DNA of 64,000 nt from Haloplanus sp. CK5-1 (GCF_037201915.1 NZ_CP147505.1:2480001-2544000), one strand, 5' to 3'; positions 8,854-17,955 are shown, numbered from the stretch's first letter. Notes: a model not told the origin generated them from the letters alone. Program-made: numbers and translations.

Positions 8854-8884
8854 GGTCACGAGGTGGGTTCCAAATCGGAGCCCC
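8854..8884 (+). repeat. Degenerate copy of the tRNA-Gly 3' half (possible relic attachment site)
   Basis: The stretch starting GGTCACGAGGTGGGTTC matches the tRNA-Gly segment from the 3' anticodon stem to the start of the acceptor stem (from 8756) at about 23 of 28 positions, with one inserted C. Duplicated tRNA 3' ends are typical marks of integration by tyrosine recombinases. No integrase is nearby, so if this is an att relic the element has gone or moved. Chance similarity is not excluded. Confidence 0.35.
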
Positions 8885-8959
8885 GGAGCGGTACAGCGAT
8901 TAGAAAACATGTCAGGGTCACTTCAAAAATACGTATAAAAAAGTCGGGGAGAGCTAGTC

Positions 8960-9650
8960 GGTCGCGTTAAGTTAGAGGATGAGGCGGACGAGTTCTGAGT
9001 GCTTATGCCAGAATTCGACCGCCTCAACGGATGTATCGAGTGGATCGACTTGTCGTTTGTGGAGCGAAAGCGGACTCCCGAGTGGGCGATTCAAGTGGGC
9101 ATCCGGTGTCATCTCGCCGGTATGTCAACAAGGGATGCAAGTCAGTTTCTCGATGAGTTGGGAGTCAAACGTAGTCACGTCGCGGTTCACAACTGGGTGC
9201 ACAAGGCCGATCTACAGCCGATGTCGACGGTGAGTGCGGATCAACTTGCGGTTGACGAGAAAGTGATCCGCATCAACGGCGACGACTACTGGCTGTACGG
9301 TGCCGTCGATCCCCAAACAAACGAAATCCTGCAGTTCAGGCTGTTTCCAGCGACGACGAAACAGACGACGCGATGGTTTCTGACCGAACTTCATCGACGA
9401 TATCGGCTAGATGGCGTCGAATTTCTCGTCGATGACGCCGATTATCTAGTGAACGTCCTCGACGAAGACGGGTACCGATTCCAGATGGTTTCACATGGGA
9501 ATCGGAATGCCATCGAACGTGTCTTTTGGGAAATAGAACGACGAACCTCCTCATTTGCAACTAGTTTCAGCCATGTCGAACCGCAGACAGCAGAATCGTG
9601 GCTCCAAGCCCTCGCCGTCCGGCACAACTCACGCCAAAGTTAACGCGACC
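8960..9650 (+). mobile_element. IS6-family insertion sequence, copy 1
   Basis: A 691-bp element bounded by inverted repeats GGTCGCGTTAAGTT (left) and AACTTTAACGCGACC-like sequence (right; read inward GGTCGCGTTAACTT with one change). It holds a single transposase gene. It has the same length as the copy at 48586-49276, which is inverted. Flanking 8-mers (AGCTAGTC left, GTCGTTGC right) do not match, so no target duplication remains. This suggests a rearrangement or adjacent deletion after insertion. Confidence 0.88.
9005..9643 (+). CDS. IS6-family DDE transposase (copy 1)
   Basis: A 212-residue transposase. The N-terminal helix-turn-helix region (MSTRDASQFLDELGVKRSH) is followed by a DDE catalytic core with LAVDEKVIRINGDDYWLYGAVD (first Asp), FLVDDADYL (second Asp) and NAIERVFWEIERR (Glu). 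The size and arrangement match haloarchaeal IS6-family enzymes of the ISH14/ISH15 type. It carries out replicative transposition, usually giving 8-bp duplications. The ATG at 9005 is preferred to a GTG two codons earlier. It differs from copy 2 at only a few residues (for example Lys/Glu in FVERK, Gln/Lys near the end). Confidence 0.92.
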   Translation: MPEFDRLNGCIEWIDLSFVERKRTPEWAIQVGIRCHLAGMSTRDASQFLDELGVKRSHVAVHNWVHKADLQPMSTVSADQLAVDEKVIRINGDDYWLYGAVDPQTNEILQFRLFPATTKQTTRWFLTELHRRYRLDGVEFLVDDADYLVNVLDEDGYRFQMVSHGNRNAIERVFWEIERRTSSFATSFSHVEPQTAESWLQALAVRHNSRQS

Positions 9651-9722
9651 GTCGTTGCAGCCCCACACCGGTATCGACCGGTGGGGAGTAGCCGACGGTA
9701 CGGACGAACCGACTCCGATATT

Positions 9723-9736
9723 TTAGGCAGACCTAA
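9723..9736. promoter_or_regulatory. DtxR/IdeR-like iron-box palindrome 1
   Basis: TTAGGCAGACCTAA is a palindrome of form TTAGG-N4-CCTAA, the core recognised by DtxR/SirR/Idr-type metalloregulators. It overlaps the AT-rich promoter stretch (GATATTTTA) of the GT75-like gene, so binding would block transcription initiation. A second site begins 26 bp further on. Confidence 0.7.
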
Positions 9737-9747
9737 TCGACAGTTAC

Positions 9748-9763
9748 TTTAGGTGGGCCTAAA
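9748..9763. promoter_or_regulatory. DtxR/IdeR-like iron-box palindrome 2
   Basis: TTTAGGTGGGCCTAAA is a TTTAGG-N4-CCTAAA palindrome ending 11 bp before the ATG at 9775, where a leaderless or short-leader transcript would begin. Together with site 1 it gives a double operator. Confidence 0.72.
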
Positions 9764-9774
9764 GAGGGGTCGAC

Positions 9775-10941
9775 ATGGAAACGGACGTCTGCGTGATCGT
9801 TCCGACGATACGGGAGTACGAGTGCGTGCGGTCGTACGTGGCGAACGCCGAGCGCCACGGCTTCGACACGGACCGACTGGAGTTCGTGTTGGTGACCGAG
9901 GACTTCTGTCCGACGGGGGAGATGGAGGCGATGCTCGACGAGTTGGGCGTCGCGGGCGAGGTGTTCGACGGGAGTCGACGCGAGGAGTGGTTCGACGACC
10001 ACGGCGTCGACGACTACGATCACCTGATCCCGGCCGCGAGCCACGCCCAGACGAGTTTCGGTCTGCTGTACCTGTGGGCCAACGACCACCCCTACGCCGT
10101 CTTCATCGACGACGACACCCGTCCCCACGAGACCGTTGACTTCTTCGGCACCCACCTCGACAACCTGACCGAGGAGCGGACCGTCGAGTCGGTACGCTCC
10201 GATACGAACTGGGTGAACGTGCTGTACCACGCGGCTGACGACCACGGCCTCTACCCCCGTGGCTACCCCTACTCCGCGATGGACGAGACGGTCGAGACGG
10301 GGGAGGCCGAACTCACGGACGTCGTCGCCTCGCAGGGGTTGTGGACGAACGTGCCCGACCTCGACGCGGTGCGCATCCTGATGGACGGCGACCTGCAGGG
10401 ACAGGCCGAGACTCGGCTCACCGCCGACGACTTCGGGCCGGACTTCGTCGCCGGGCCCGGCCAGTATCTCACCGTCTGCTCGATGAACCTCGCCTTCCGT
10501 CGCGAGGTCGTCCCGGCGTTCTACCAGTTGCCCATGGACGACAACGAGTGGTCGGTGGGGCGGTTCGACGACATCTGGAGCGGGGTGTTCCTCAAGCGCG
10601 CCGCGGACCTGCTGGACAAACAGGTCGTCACCGGCGACCCACTCTGCCGACACGACAAGGCGCCGCGGTCGACGTTCGACGACCTGCACAACGAGGTGGC
10701 GGGGCTGGAACTCAACGAGCACCTCTGGGAACTGGTCGACGACGTCGACCCGGCCGTCGAGGGCCGGGACGCCGACGCCTACGCCACGGTCTTCGCGGCG
10801 ATGGCCGACGCCCTCGTCGACGCCGAAGCCGACTACCGCAACGGCGACTTTCTCGCCCACGTCGGCGAGTACATGCACGACTGGCTGGACTGCCTCGACG
10901 AACTCCAGTCGGCGACGCGGACGGTCCCGGCCGACGACTAG
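9775..10941 (+). CDS. GT75 / reversibly glycosylated polypeptide-like protein (annotated in relatives as alpha-1,4-glucan-protein synthase)
   Basis: A 388-residue soluble protein. METDVCVIVPTIREYECV is a GT-A-like N terminus, and YAVFIDDDTRP near residue 105-117 carries the Asp-rich motif for nucleotide-sugar and metal binding. The middle (GYPYSAMDE, VASQGLWTNVPDLD, MNLAFRREVVPAFY) resembles the plant RGP/UDP-arabinose mutase family. Its archaeal substrate is unknown. The striking point is control: two iron-box palindromes cover its promoter, and an iron transporter operon with the same box follows. A role in iron-limited metabolism or a glycosylated iron carrier is possible but unproven. Confidence 0.7.
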   Translation: METDVCVIVPTIREYECVRSYVANAERHGFDTDRLEFVLVTEDFCPTGEMEAMLDELGVAGEVFDGSRREEWFDDHGVDDYDHLIPAASHAQTSFGLLYLWANDHPYAVFIDDDTRPHETVDFFGTHLDNLTEERTVESVRSDTNWVNVLYHAADDHGLYPRGYPYSAMDETVETGEAELTDVVASQGLWTNVPDLDAVRILMDGDLQGQAETRLTADDFGPDFVAGPGQYLTVCSMNLAFRREVVPAFYQLPMDDNEWSVGRFDDIWSGVFLKRAADLLDKQVVTGDPLCRHDKAPRSTFDDLHNEVAGLELNEHLWELVDDVDPAVEGRDADAYATVFAAMADALVDAEADYRNGDFLAHVGEYMHDWLDCLDELQSATRTVPADD

Positions 10942-11000
10942 GGGCGGCGGCGAGCGCCGACGCGGACGTTCCGACGCACCAGGCGCTTCCCCGAATCGGC

Positions 11001-11010
11001 AAGTATAAGT
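11001..11010 (+). promoter_or_regulatory. TATA box of the iron ABC transporter operon
   Basis: AAGTATAAGT lies about 28-34 bp before the ATG at 11035, so the transcript is probably leaderless or nearly so. It immediately precedes the third iron-box. Confidence 0.6.
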
Positions 11011-11012
11011 GT

Positions 11013-11028
11013 TTTAGGGCGGCCTAAA
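11013..11028. promoter_or_regulatory. DtxR/IdeR-like iron-box palindrome 3
   Basis: TTTAGGGCGGCCTAAA, again TTTAGG-N4-CCTAAA, sits between the TATA box and the ATG of the iron-binding protein. Repression by a metal-loaded regulator is the simplest reading. It shares its pattern with the two sites at 9723 and 9748. Confidence 0.75.
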
Positions 11029-11034
11029 TCAACC

Positions 11035-12198
11035 ATGCGCGATAGTCCAAGTTCTCGACGTCGGATACTGCGGATCGGAGGCGCTGCCGGCCTGGCATCG
11101 ATCGCCGGATGTAGCGGGCTTCTCGGGGGGTCAGAGACCGGCGACGGTGGCGACGGTGGTGACGGTGGCGGCGACACGGTCGGACAGATCGGCTCCGGAC
11201 GCTCCCCGTTCGGCGAGCGCGACCTCTCCGGCGGCACCTCGATGTCCGAGATGCCCGAATTGAGCGGCGAACTGACCCTCTACTCCGGCCGCGGCGAACC
11301 GCTGGTCGGTCGCCTCGTCTCCTTCATCGAGGACCTCTACCCCGACCTGACGGTGCGCCCGCGGTACAACGCGGCGGCGGACCTCGTGAACCAGATCGAG
11401 ACCGAGGGCGAGAACAGCCCAGCCGACGTGTTCTTCTCGGTCAACGCCGGGTCGCTGGGCGCACTCAAGGACCGTGGGCGGACGGCGGACCTCCCGAGCG
11501 AGGTTCTCGACGCGGTCCCCGACCAGTTCCACGACCCCGACGGGACGTGGGTCGGCACGTCCGGCCGCGCACGGACCATCCCCTACAACACGAACGCGCT
11601 CTCCGAGTCGGACGTCCCGGACGACATCTTCGCGTTCCCGGAGACGGAGGCGTTCCGCGACGCCATCGGCTGTGCCCCTTCGTACAGTTCGTTCCAGGCG
11701 TTCGTCACGGCGATGCGCGCGCTCAACGGCGAGGAGGAGACTCGCCAGTGGCTCGAAGGGATGCTGGAACTGGGACTCGACTCCAACTACGCCGACGAGT
11801 TCCTCGTGAGTCAGGCCGTCGCGGACGGTGAACTCCGCGCCGGCTTCGCCAACCACTACTACATCCAGCGAGTGCTCGCCGGCCGACCCGACGCCCCCAT
11901 CTCCACCGCGTTCACCGAGGGTGATGCGGGTGCCATCTTCAACGTCGCCGGGGCGTGCGTCCTCGATACGGCGTCGTCGCCCGATTTCGCGTCGAACTTC
12001 GTCCATCACTTGCTGTCGGCCGAGGCACAGGACTACTTCGCACGGGAGACCTTCGAGTACCCACTGGTGCCGGGCGTCGACCCCATCGGCCGCCTGCCGA
12101 GTATCGATGAATTGAACCCGCCCGAAGGATTAGACCTGACTCAGCTGTCCGACTTGGAGGGAACGGTCTCCCTCCTGCGTGACGTCGGAATGCTCTGA
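11035..12198 (+). CDS. Fe(III) ABC transporter substrate-binding lipoprotein
   Basis: A 387-residue extracellular binding protein. The N terminus has a twin-arginine motif (SSRRRILRIGG) and a lipobox ending at Cys26 (LASIAGC), so it is a Tat-exported lipoprotein. A Gly/Asp-rich linker follows. The body (GELTLYSGRGEPLVGRLVSF, then VFFSVNAGSLGALKDRGRTA) is typical of the FbpA/FutA/Sfu type 2 solute-binding fold, which binds ferric iron. The linked permease, ATPase and iron-box support iron as substrate. Confidence 0.88.
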   Translation: MRDSPSSRRRILRIGGAAGLASIAGCSGLLGGSETGDGGDGGDGGGDTVGQIGSGRSPFGERDLSGGTSMSEMPELSGELTLYSGRGEPLVGRLVSFIEDLYPDLTVRPRYNAAADLVNQIETEGENSPADVFFSVNAGSLGALKDRGRTADLPSEVLDAVPDQFHDPDGTWVGTSGRARTIPYNTNALSESDVPDDIFAFPETEAFRDAIGCAPSYSSFQAFVTAMRALNGEEETRQWLEGMLELGLDSNYADEFLVSQAVADGELRAGFANHYYIQRVLAGRPDAPISTAFTEGDAGAIFNVAGACVLDTASSPDFASNFVHHLLSAEAQDYFARETFEYPLVPGVDPIGRLPSIDELNPPEGLDLTQLSDLEGTVSLLRDVGML

Positions 12199-12207
12199 CA
12201 CCACACC

Positions 12208-13809
12208 ATGGCAGCGGACCACCACACCGTCGACGACGGCGGCGAGAGCCTCCCCCTCCCAACGACGATAGCGAGCGGTGCGGTCGCCGCCGCGGTGTTG
12301 CTCCCGCTGGTGTGGTTGGTCAGGACCGCCCTCGACGTCGGCCTCGACGACGCCATCGCCATCTCGACCCGGCCGGCGACGGTCCAAGTGTTTCTCAACA
12401 GCGCCGCACTCGTCGCCGTCGTCACCGTCGCGTCGGTGCTGATCGGCGTCCCCTTCGCGTATCTGACGGTGCGGACGGACCTCCCCTTCCGCCGGGCGGT
12501 CACCGTCGCCGTCTCGCTTCCCCTCGTCATCCCCAGTTACGTCGGCGCCTTCGCCTTCGTCTCGGCTTTCGGCCCACAGGGTGCCTTCCAGCGGCTGCTC
12601 GCCCCCCTCGGCGTCGAGCGACTCCCCGACATATACGGCTTCACCGGCGCGGCGCTCGTCATCACGCTGTACACCTACCCGTACGTGTTCATCACGACGC
12701 GTGCGGCGCTGAAGTCCCTCGACACGACGTTGATCGACGCCGCGCGGACGCTCGACCACGACCGGTGGGAGGCGTTCCGCCGCGTGACGATTCCCCAGAT
12801 ACGGCCGGCCGTGACCGCCGGGTCGCTGCTGGTCGCGCTGTACACCCTCTCCGATTTCGGTACGCCCGCGATCATGCAGTTCGACGCCTTCACCCGCGTC
12901 ATCTACGTCGAGTTCACGAGCTTCGGCCGCGACGTCGCGTCCCTGCTCTCCCTCCAACTCGTCGCGGTGACCCTGCTCATCCTCGGCCTCGAATCGCACG
13001 TCCGTGGCAACGAACCGCTGCACGCCGGGCGACAGGGGGGACGGACGGGCGGGACCATCCCGCTCGGGCCGTGGAAGTACGTCGCGCTCGCGGCCTGTCT
13101 GATCGTCGCCGGCATCGCGTTGCTCGTGCCCCTCGGCATCCTGTTGACGTGGCTGGCGCGGGGCGGAGCGGAGGTGGGGAGCGCGCTCGCCTTCCGCCCG
13201 GAGTACGCCCTCAACTCGGTCGGCGTCTCGGCCGGGGCGGCCCTCGTCGCGACGGTCGTCGGCCTGCCGGTGGCCTACCTCGCCGCCGGCTACCGCTCCC
13301 GGCTGGCCGACGCCTTCGAGCGGGCGACCTACGTCGGCTACGCCGTGCCGGGTGTGGTGCTCGGTCTCGCGCTGGTCTATCTGGGCACCTCGTACGCCCG
13401 TCCGCTCTACCAGACGGTCTACCTGCTGGTCGCGGCCTACGTCATCCGGTTTCTACCACAGGCGGTCGGATCGATGCGCGCCTCCTTCCTCCGAATCAAC
13501 CCCGCGCTCCCCGAGGCGGCGCGGACGCTCGGTCGCTCCTCTTTCGGTGCGTTCCGCGCGGTGACGCTGCCGCTGATCGCCCCCGGCCTCTTCGGCGGCG
13601 CGGCGCTCGTCTTTCTGACGACGATGAAGGAACTGCCGGCGACGCTGTTGCTCCGGCCGTCGGGGTTCAAGACGCTCGTCACCCACATCTGGACGGCGAC
13701 CGAAGCCGGCTACTACGGTCACGCGGCCGTGCCCGCGCTCATCCTGCTGGGTGTCTCCGGGCTCTCGATGCTTGTTATCCTCTCACAGGAGGGGTACGAT
13801 GTCAAATAG
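12208..13809 (+). CDS. Iron ABC transporter permease (FbpB/SfuB-like, two fused halves)
   Basis: A 533-residue membrane protein with about 12 hydrophobic segments. It shows two BPD-type EAA loops, one near residue 175 (DAARTLDHDRWEAFRRVTIP) and one near 430 (EAARTLGRSSFGAFRAVTLP). This duplicated layout is that of FbpB-type ferric permeases. It begins 9 bp after the binding-protein stop and overlaps the ATPase gene by 11 bp, so the three genes form one operon. N- and C-terminal halves should each contact one ATPase subunit. Confidence 0.9.
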   Translation: MAADHHTVDDGGESLPLPTTIASGAVAAAVLLPLVWLVRTALDVGLDDAIAISTRPATVQVFLNSAALVAVVTVASVLIGVPFAYLTVRTDLPFRRAVTVAVSLPLVIPSYVGAFAFVSAFGPQGAFQRLLAPLGVERLPDIYGFTGAALVITLYTYPYVFITTRAALKSLDTTLIDAARTLDHDRWEAFRRVTIPQIRPAVTAGSLLVALYTLSDFGTPAIMQFDAFTRVIYVEFTSFGRDVASLLSLQLVAVTLLILGLESHVRGNEPLHAGRQGGRTGGTIPLGPWKYVALAACLIVAGIALLVPLGILLTWLARGGAEVGSALAFRPEYALNSVGVSAGAALVATVVGLPVAYLAAGYRSRLADAFERATYVGYAVPGVVLGLALVYLGTSYARPLYQTVYLLVAAYVIRFLPQAVGSMRASFLRINPALPEAARTLGRSSFGAFRAVTLPLIAPGLFGGAALVFLTTMKELPATLLLRPSGFKTLVTHIWTATEAGYYGHAAVPALILLGVSGLSMLVILSQEGYDVK

Positions 13810-14956
13810 AACGATGCACGCGACGAACGAGGCGGTGGATCGACGGACAGAGACGGACGGCACGACCGTTCTCGAACTGGACGGGGTCGACAAGTCGTAC
13901 GGCTCCGAACGGGTCATCGGGGACCTCTCGCTGTCGGTCGAGGAAGGAGAGATACTCACCCTCCTCGGCCCCTCGGGGTGTGGGAAGACGACGACGCTCC
14001 GGCTCATCGCGGGGCTCGAACGCCCCGACGCCGGCACCGTCGAACTCGACGACGCGACCGTCTCCGGAGCCAGCCGGTTCGTCGCACCCGAGGACCGCGG
14101 CGTCGGCGTCGTCTTCCAGGAGTTCGCGCTCTTTCCCCACCTGACCGCCGCCGAGAACGTCGGCTTCGGGCTGGAGGGGTGGAGCGACGAGGACCGCCAG
14201 GCCCGGATCGACGAACTGCTCGACCTCGTGGGACTCGAAGCACAGGGCGACTCCTACCCCGACGAACTCTCCGGCGGGCAACAGCAACGCGTCGCGCTCG
14301 CACGGTCGCTCGCACCCGAACCCGAGGTGCTCCTGCTCGACGAACCGTTCTCCAACCTCGACGTCGACCTCCGTGTCCAGATGCGCGAGGAGGTGCGCGA
14401 GATCATCAAGCAGACCGGCGTGACCGCCGTCTCGGTCACCCACGACCAGGAGGAGGCGATGTCGATCAGCGACCGCGTGGCCGTCATGAACGACGGCCGG
14501 ATCGAACAGGTCGGCGACCCCGAAGGGGTGTTTCAACAGCCCGAATCCCGCTTCGTCGCGGGCTTTCTCGGCCACGCCAGTTTCCTCCCCGGCTACGTCC
14601 ACGGCGGCGAGGTGACGACCGGTCTCGGGCCGATCCCACAGTCCCAGATCAACGGGTTGGCGAGCACGTACGACCGGACGCGCATCGACGTGCTCGTCCG
14701 CCCGGACGACATCAGAGCGATCCCGGTCGACGGCGACGCCACCGACGGCCGGATCGTCTCGCGGCGCTACCTCGGCCCGACGATCCTCTACGAGGTCCGC
14801 CTCGACGACGACACGAGCGTCCAGTGTATGCACAACCACGACGAGTCCATCCCGCTCGACACGCGGGTCCGCATCGAACTCGACGCCGACCACGAACTCG
14901 CGTGGTTCCCGGGCGACCAGCGGCCGACCGAGGCGTCCGACGTCGACACGGAATAG
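13799..14956 (+). CDS. Iron ABC transporter ATP-binding protein (FbpC-like)
   Basis: A 385-residue ATPase. Walker A is GPSGCGKTTT (residues 57-66), the signature is LSGGQQQR and Walker B is LLLDEPFSNLD. The switch His is in SVTHDQEEAMSISD. A C-terminal TOBE-like domain follows (VRPDDIRAIPVDG). The ATG at 13799 overlaps the end of the permease gene; longer upstream frames are permease shadows. It energises the ferric transporter. Confidence 0.92.
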   Translation: MSNRTMHATNEAVDRRTETDGTTVLELDGVDKSYGSERVIGDLSLSVEEGEILTLLGPSGCGKTTTLRLIAGLERPDAGTVELDDATVSGASRFVAPEDRGVGVVFQEFALFPHLTAAENVGFGLEGWSDEDRQARIDELLDLVGLEAQGDSYPDELSGGQQQRVALARSLAPEPEVLLLDEPFSNLDVDLRVQMREEVREIIKQTGVTAVSVTHDQEEAMSISDRVAVMNDGRIEQVGDPEGVFQQPESRFVAGFLGHASFLPGYVHGGEVTTGLGPIPQSQINGLASTYDRTRIDVLVRPDDIRAIPVDGDATDGRIVSRRYLGPTILYEVRLDDDTSVQCMHNHDESIPLDTRVRIELDADHELAWFPGDQRPTEASDVDTE

Positions 14957-17034
14957 TGCCCCGTCGACCCCGTCGCGACCGCCTCCTCGCCGCCGCGCTC
15001 GTCGTCCTCGCCGGCGTCGTCGTCTACTGGCTGGCGGTCGACCTCTTCCCGTACCACTCAGTCAACGACGACGAGGGCGTCTACCTCACGCAGGCGGCCA
15101 TGCTGCTGGAGGGACAGTTGTACCTCCGGCCTGGACCCCTCGGCGACCTCGTGCGACCGTGGTTTTTCGTCGAGGAAGCGGCCGGCGACGACCTCCGGTA
15201 CTACTCGAAGTACTCCCCCGTCGCGGCCGGGTTCTTCGCCGTCGGGCAGGCACTCGGCGATCCGAACCTGAGCCTCGGCGTCGTCGCCGCCGGCAACGCC
15301 GCCCTCGTGTACGTACTGGCGACCGACGCGTTCGACCGGCGGACCGCCCGATTCGCCGTCGTCGCGCTCGCCGCGACCCCGCTGTTTCTCTTCTCCTCGG
15401 CCGTCTTCCTCCCCTACGCCCCGACGACGCTTTGCAACCTCGCGTTCGCGGTGGCGTACGTCCGGACGATGCGCCGCGACTCACCGCGGTGGGGTGTCGT
15501 CGCTGGCGCGGCCATCGGCCTCGCCTTCTTCGCCCGCCCCTACACCGCCGTCTGCTTCGCCGCGCCCTTCATCGCTCACTCGCTGGGATCGCTGTGGTGG
15601 ACGCGCGGGACGGACCGCTTTCGCCCGACACTCGCTCGACTCCTCGCCGTCGCGGGCCTCGGTCTCGCCGGCGTCGCGGCCACCCTCGGCTACAACGCCC
15701 TCGTGACTGGCGATCCGCTCCTGTTTCCCTACCAGGTGTTCGGCCCGCAGGACGGACCCGGCTTCGGCCGGCGCGAACTGCTGGGGTACGACCGCCTCTA
15801 CACGCCCGCACTCGCCGCGGAGACGACGGTCAGACTGCTCACCCTCCTGTCGACGGAGTGGACGGTCGCCGGTCCCGTCGGCACGCTACTCGCGTTGGTC
15901 GGACTCCGCCGGCTCCCGACCGATCGGGCGTCGGTCACCGACCCGACGCTCTCCCCGCCCACGCTCCGGGCCGTCGTCGTCGGCATCGTCCCGGCCGTCG
16001 TCCTCGGTAACGCCTACTTCTGGGGGACGCTCAACGGACTGGAAAACGGGCTGATCGGCCTGCTTGGGCCGTACTACCACTTCGACCTGCTCCTCCCGCT
16101 GTCGGCGTTCGCCGCCGCGGGTGCGTTCGTCCTGTGGGACCGATTCACCGAGAGGGTCCGCCGACTCGACGGGCGGGAACGGCGGGCCGTCCTCGCCGTC
16201 GCTCTCCTCGTCGGGACGGGCGTCGGCGGCGCCGCGGCCGTCGACGCCGTCGACGGACCGTACGACGAGAACCGTCTCCGCACGTCGAACCTCGCGACGG
16301 CGTACGAGCCGGTCGAGGAGCGGTCGTTCGACGACGCCGTCGTGTTCCTCCCCACGCCCTACGGCGACTGGCTCAACCACCCGTTTCAGCACCTCCGCAA
16401 CGATCCGGGACTGGACGGCGACGCCCTCTTCGTGCAAAATCAGGGCGACGTCGAGCGGTTCGAGACGATCGACGCGACCGGCGACCGGCGACCGTACCGC
16501 TTCACCTACCGCGGGGACTGGACCGGTGCGGTGACGGCGGTCGATCCGGCGCTGGTCCCCCTGTCGGTCGAACGGGGCGACCGCGTGACCGCGACGACGA
16601 CGCTCGGCGTGCCGGCGCGGGCGACGACCGCCAGGGCGCGGATCGTCACGGAGGCCGGCAGCGCCCGGTACGGAATCGGTCGCGTCGACGACTCGGTGAC
16701 GGTCGACTGGGAGGTCGGCGGGGAGCGCGCCGGCGTGACCGGGCGCGACCCGGCCGGGAACGCGACCGCACCGCTCCCGACCGGCGTGAGCGAGGTGACG
16801 CTGCTCGTGACGTTCGTCGAGCCACAGGGAACGACGGTCACCTACCGGCAGACGGTGAGCGTCGAGCGGACGCCGACGGGCGTTCGCGTCATCTGGCCGC
16901 CCGAGACGCGGATCTGTTCGCTCACGACCGACTGCGGGCGTGAGGGGACGTACGTCGGTCCGGACGGCGACTACGTCTCGGGCGTGTCGGTCGAGACGAG
17001 CGCGGCGAGTCGGAACGCGTCGTGGGCAGGGTAG
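14956..17034 (+). CDS. Multi-pass membrane protein, GT39/mannosyltransferase-like
   Basis: A 692-residue protein. It starts with a GTG whose first base is the last base of the ATPase stop (TAGTG), so translation is probably coupled. About 10-12 membrane segments fill residues 10-430. An early HSVNDDEGVYLTQAAMLLEG motif, with an Asp-Asp-Glu in the first external loop, resembles the catalytic loop of PMT/ArnT-type (GT-C) glycosyltransferases. The C-terminal ~250 residues are soluble and beta-rich, likely outside the cell. Its link to iron uptake is only positional. Function is unassigned. Confidence 0.6.
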   Translation: MPRRPRRDRLLAAALVVLAGVVVYWLAVDLFPYHSVNDDEGVYLTQAAMLLEGQLYLRPGPLGDLVRPWFFVEEAAGDDLRYYSKYSPVAAGFFAVGQALGDPNLSLGVVAAGNAALVYVLATDAFDRRTARFAVVALAATPLFLFSSAVFLPYAPTTLCNLAFAVAYVRTMRRDSPRWGVVAGAAIGLAFFARPYTAVCFAAPFIAHSLGSLWWTRGTDRFRPTLARLLAVAGLGLAGVAATLGYNALVTGDPLLFPYQVFGPQDGPGFGRRELLGYDRLYTPALAAETTVRLLTLLSTEWTVAGPVGTLLALVGLRRLPTDRASVTDPTLSPPTLRAVVVGIVPAVVLGNAYFWGTLNGLENGLIGLLGPYYHFDLLLPLSAFAAAGAFVLWDRFTERVRRLDGRERRAVLAVALLVGTGVGGAAAVDAVDGPYDENRLRTSNLATAYEPVEERSFDDAVVFLPTPYGDWLNHPFQHLRNDPGLDGDALFVQNQGDVERFETIDATGDRRPYRFTYRGDWTGAVTAVDPALVPLSVERGDRVTATTTLGVPARATTARARIVTEAGSARYGIGRVDDSVTVDWEVGGERAGVTGRDPAGNATAPLPTGVSEVTLLVTFVEPQGTTVTYRQTVSVERTPTGVRVIWPPETRICSLTTDCGREGTYVGPDGDYVSGVSVETSAASRNASWAG

Positions 17035-17037
17035 CGC

Positions 17038-17955
17038 TCACAACAGCGTCAGTTCGACGGTGGAAAACGAGCGGTATGCGTCGCCGAGCGCCGCCTCGGG
17101 GTCGCCGGTCGCGTCCACCGGCGCGACGGCGACGGCGCCGCGGTCCAACTCGTCGAGGACCGTCCGCTCGCCCAGGAGGACGAGACGATCGGGGTCGCGC
17201 CGGTCGAGGACCGCCCGGCAGTCGTCGAGGTGGGCGGCCACCTGTTCGTCGCGGCGGCGCTCGAACCGCGACTGGGAGAACCCACCCTTCGAGTGGGTTG
17301 CCTGCACGTCCGTCTCGACGGTCTCGACGTCCCGCAGCTCGCCGCCCTCGTCGACGATACCGACGGCGAACAGGTCCGAGCGCACCAGCGCGACGGTGAG
17401 TCCCTCGGGTGGTCGAAACCAGTCTCCGTCGAGACGGAAGCCGGCCCCCCACTCGACGAACGGGGCGGGAGCCAACGGCGGATCGAGCGCGACGCTCACG
17501 AGACCGGCGTCGTCGGCACAGACCAGACAGGGCGCGACGCGGCGCGCGAGGGCGGCCCGGTCGCCGAGGGCGTCGGTGAGGGCCTCGGTCGTCGGGTCGT
17601 CACGCGAGCCCGATCCCTCGTCTCCTCCGACCATCGTCGTCAACGCTCCCTCCGGCCCGGTCTCGACGCTCCGGAGCCGGGCGAGCACCTCGTCGAGACG
17701 GTCGTCACGGAGCGACTCGGTCCCGCGCGGTGTGAGGTCGGGTGCGTCCGCCGACTCCTCGGCGACTCGATCCTCGAGTTCGGCGATCCGGTCCTCGAGA
17801 CGGTTGACCCGCTCCTCGGCGGCCTGTCGGTCCGTCACCGCGTCGGCGCGACGGTCGCTCTCGGCGTCGAGGCGACGCTCTAGGTGGCGCTTCTCCTCCT
17901 CGAGTTCCTCGATGCGCGCCTTCAGTCCGGCCCGCCCGAGCAACCTATCGAGCAT
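17038..17955 (-). CDS. Vms1/Ankzf1-family (VLRF1) peptidyl-tRNA hydrolase-like protein
   Basis: A 305-residue protein. An N-terminal coiled coil (about residues 5-70, with many Glu/Arg heptads) precedes an eRF1-like VLRF1 domain. The motif HSKGGFSQSRFERRRDEQ around residue 220 matches the catalytic loop in which Gln acts as in the release-factor GGQ. Family members free stalled peptides from tRNA during ribosome quality control. It stands alone, convergent with the upstream membrane protein gene (3 bp apart). The archaeal role is inferred. Confidence 0.75.
   Translation of the reverse strand: MLDRLLGRAGLKARIEELEEEKRHLERRLDAESDRRADAVTDRQAAEERVNRLEDRIAELEDRVAEESADAPDLTPRGTESLRDDRLDEVLARLRSVETGPEGALTTMVGGDEGSGSRDDPTTEALTDALGDRAALARRVAPCLVCADDAGLVSVALDPPLAPAPFVEWGAGFRLDGDWFRPPEGLTVALVRSDLFAVGIVDEGGELRDVETVETDVQATHSKGGFSQSRFERRRDEQVAAHLDDCRAVLDRRDPDRLVLLGERTVLDELDRGAVAVAPVDATGDPEAALGDAYRSFSTVELTLL

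Noticed and set aside
13978-17034. A 1018-codon plus-strand frame
   Set aside because: Its first third is an Arg/Pro-rich shadow of the ABC ATPase gene; the real gene begins at GTG 14956.
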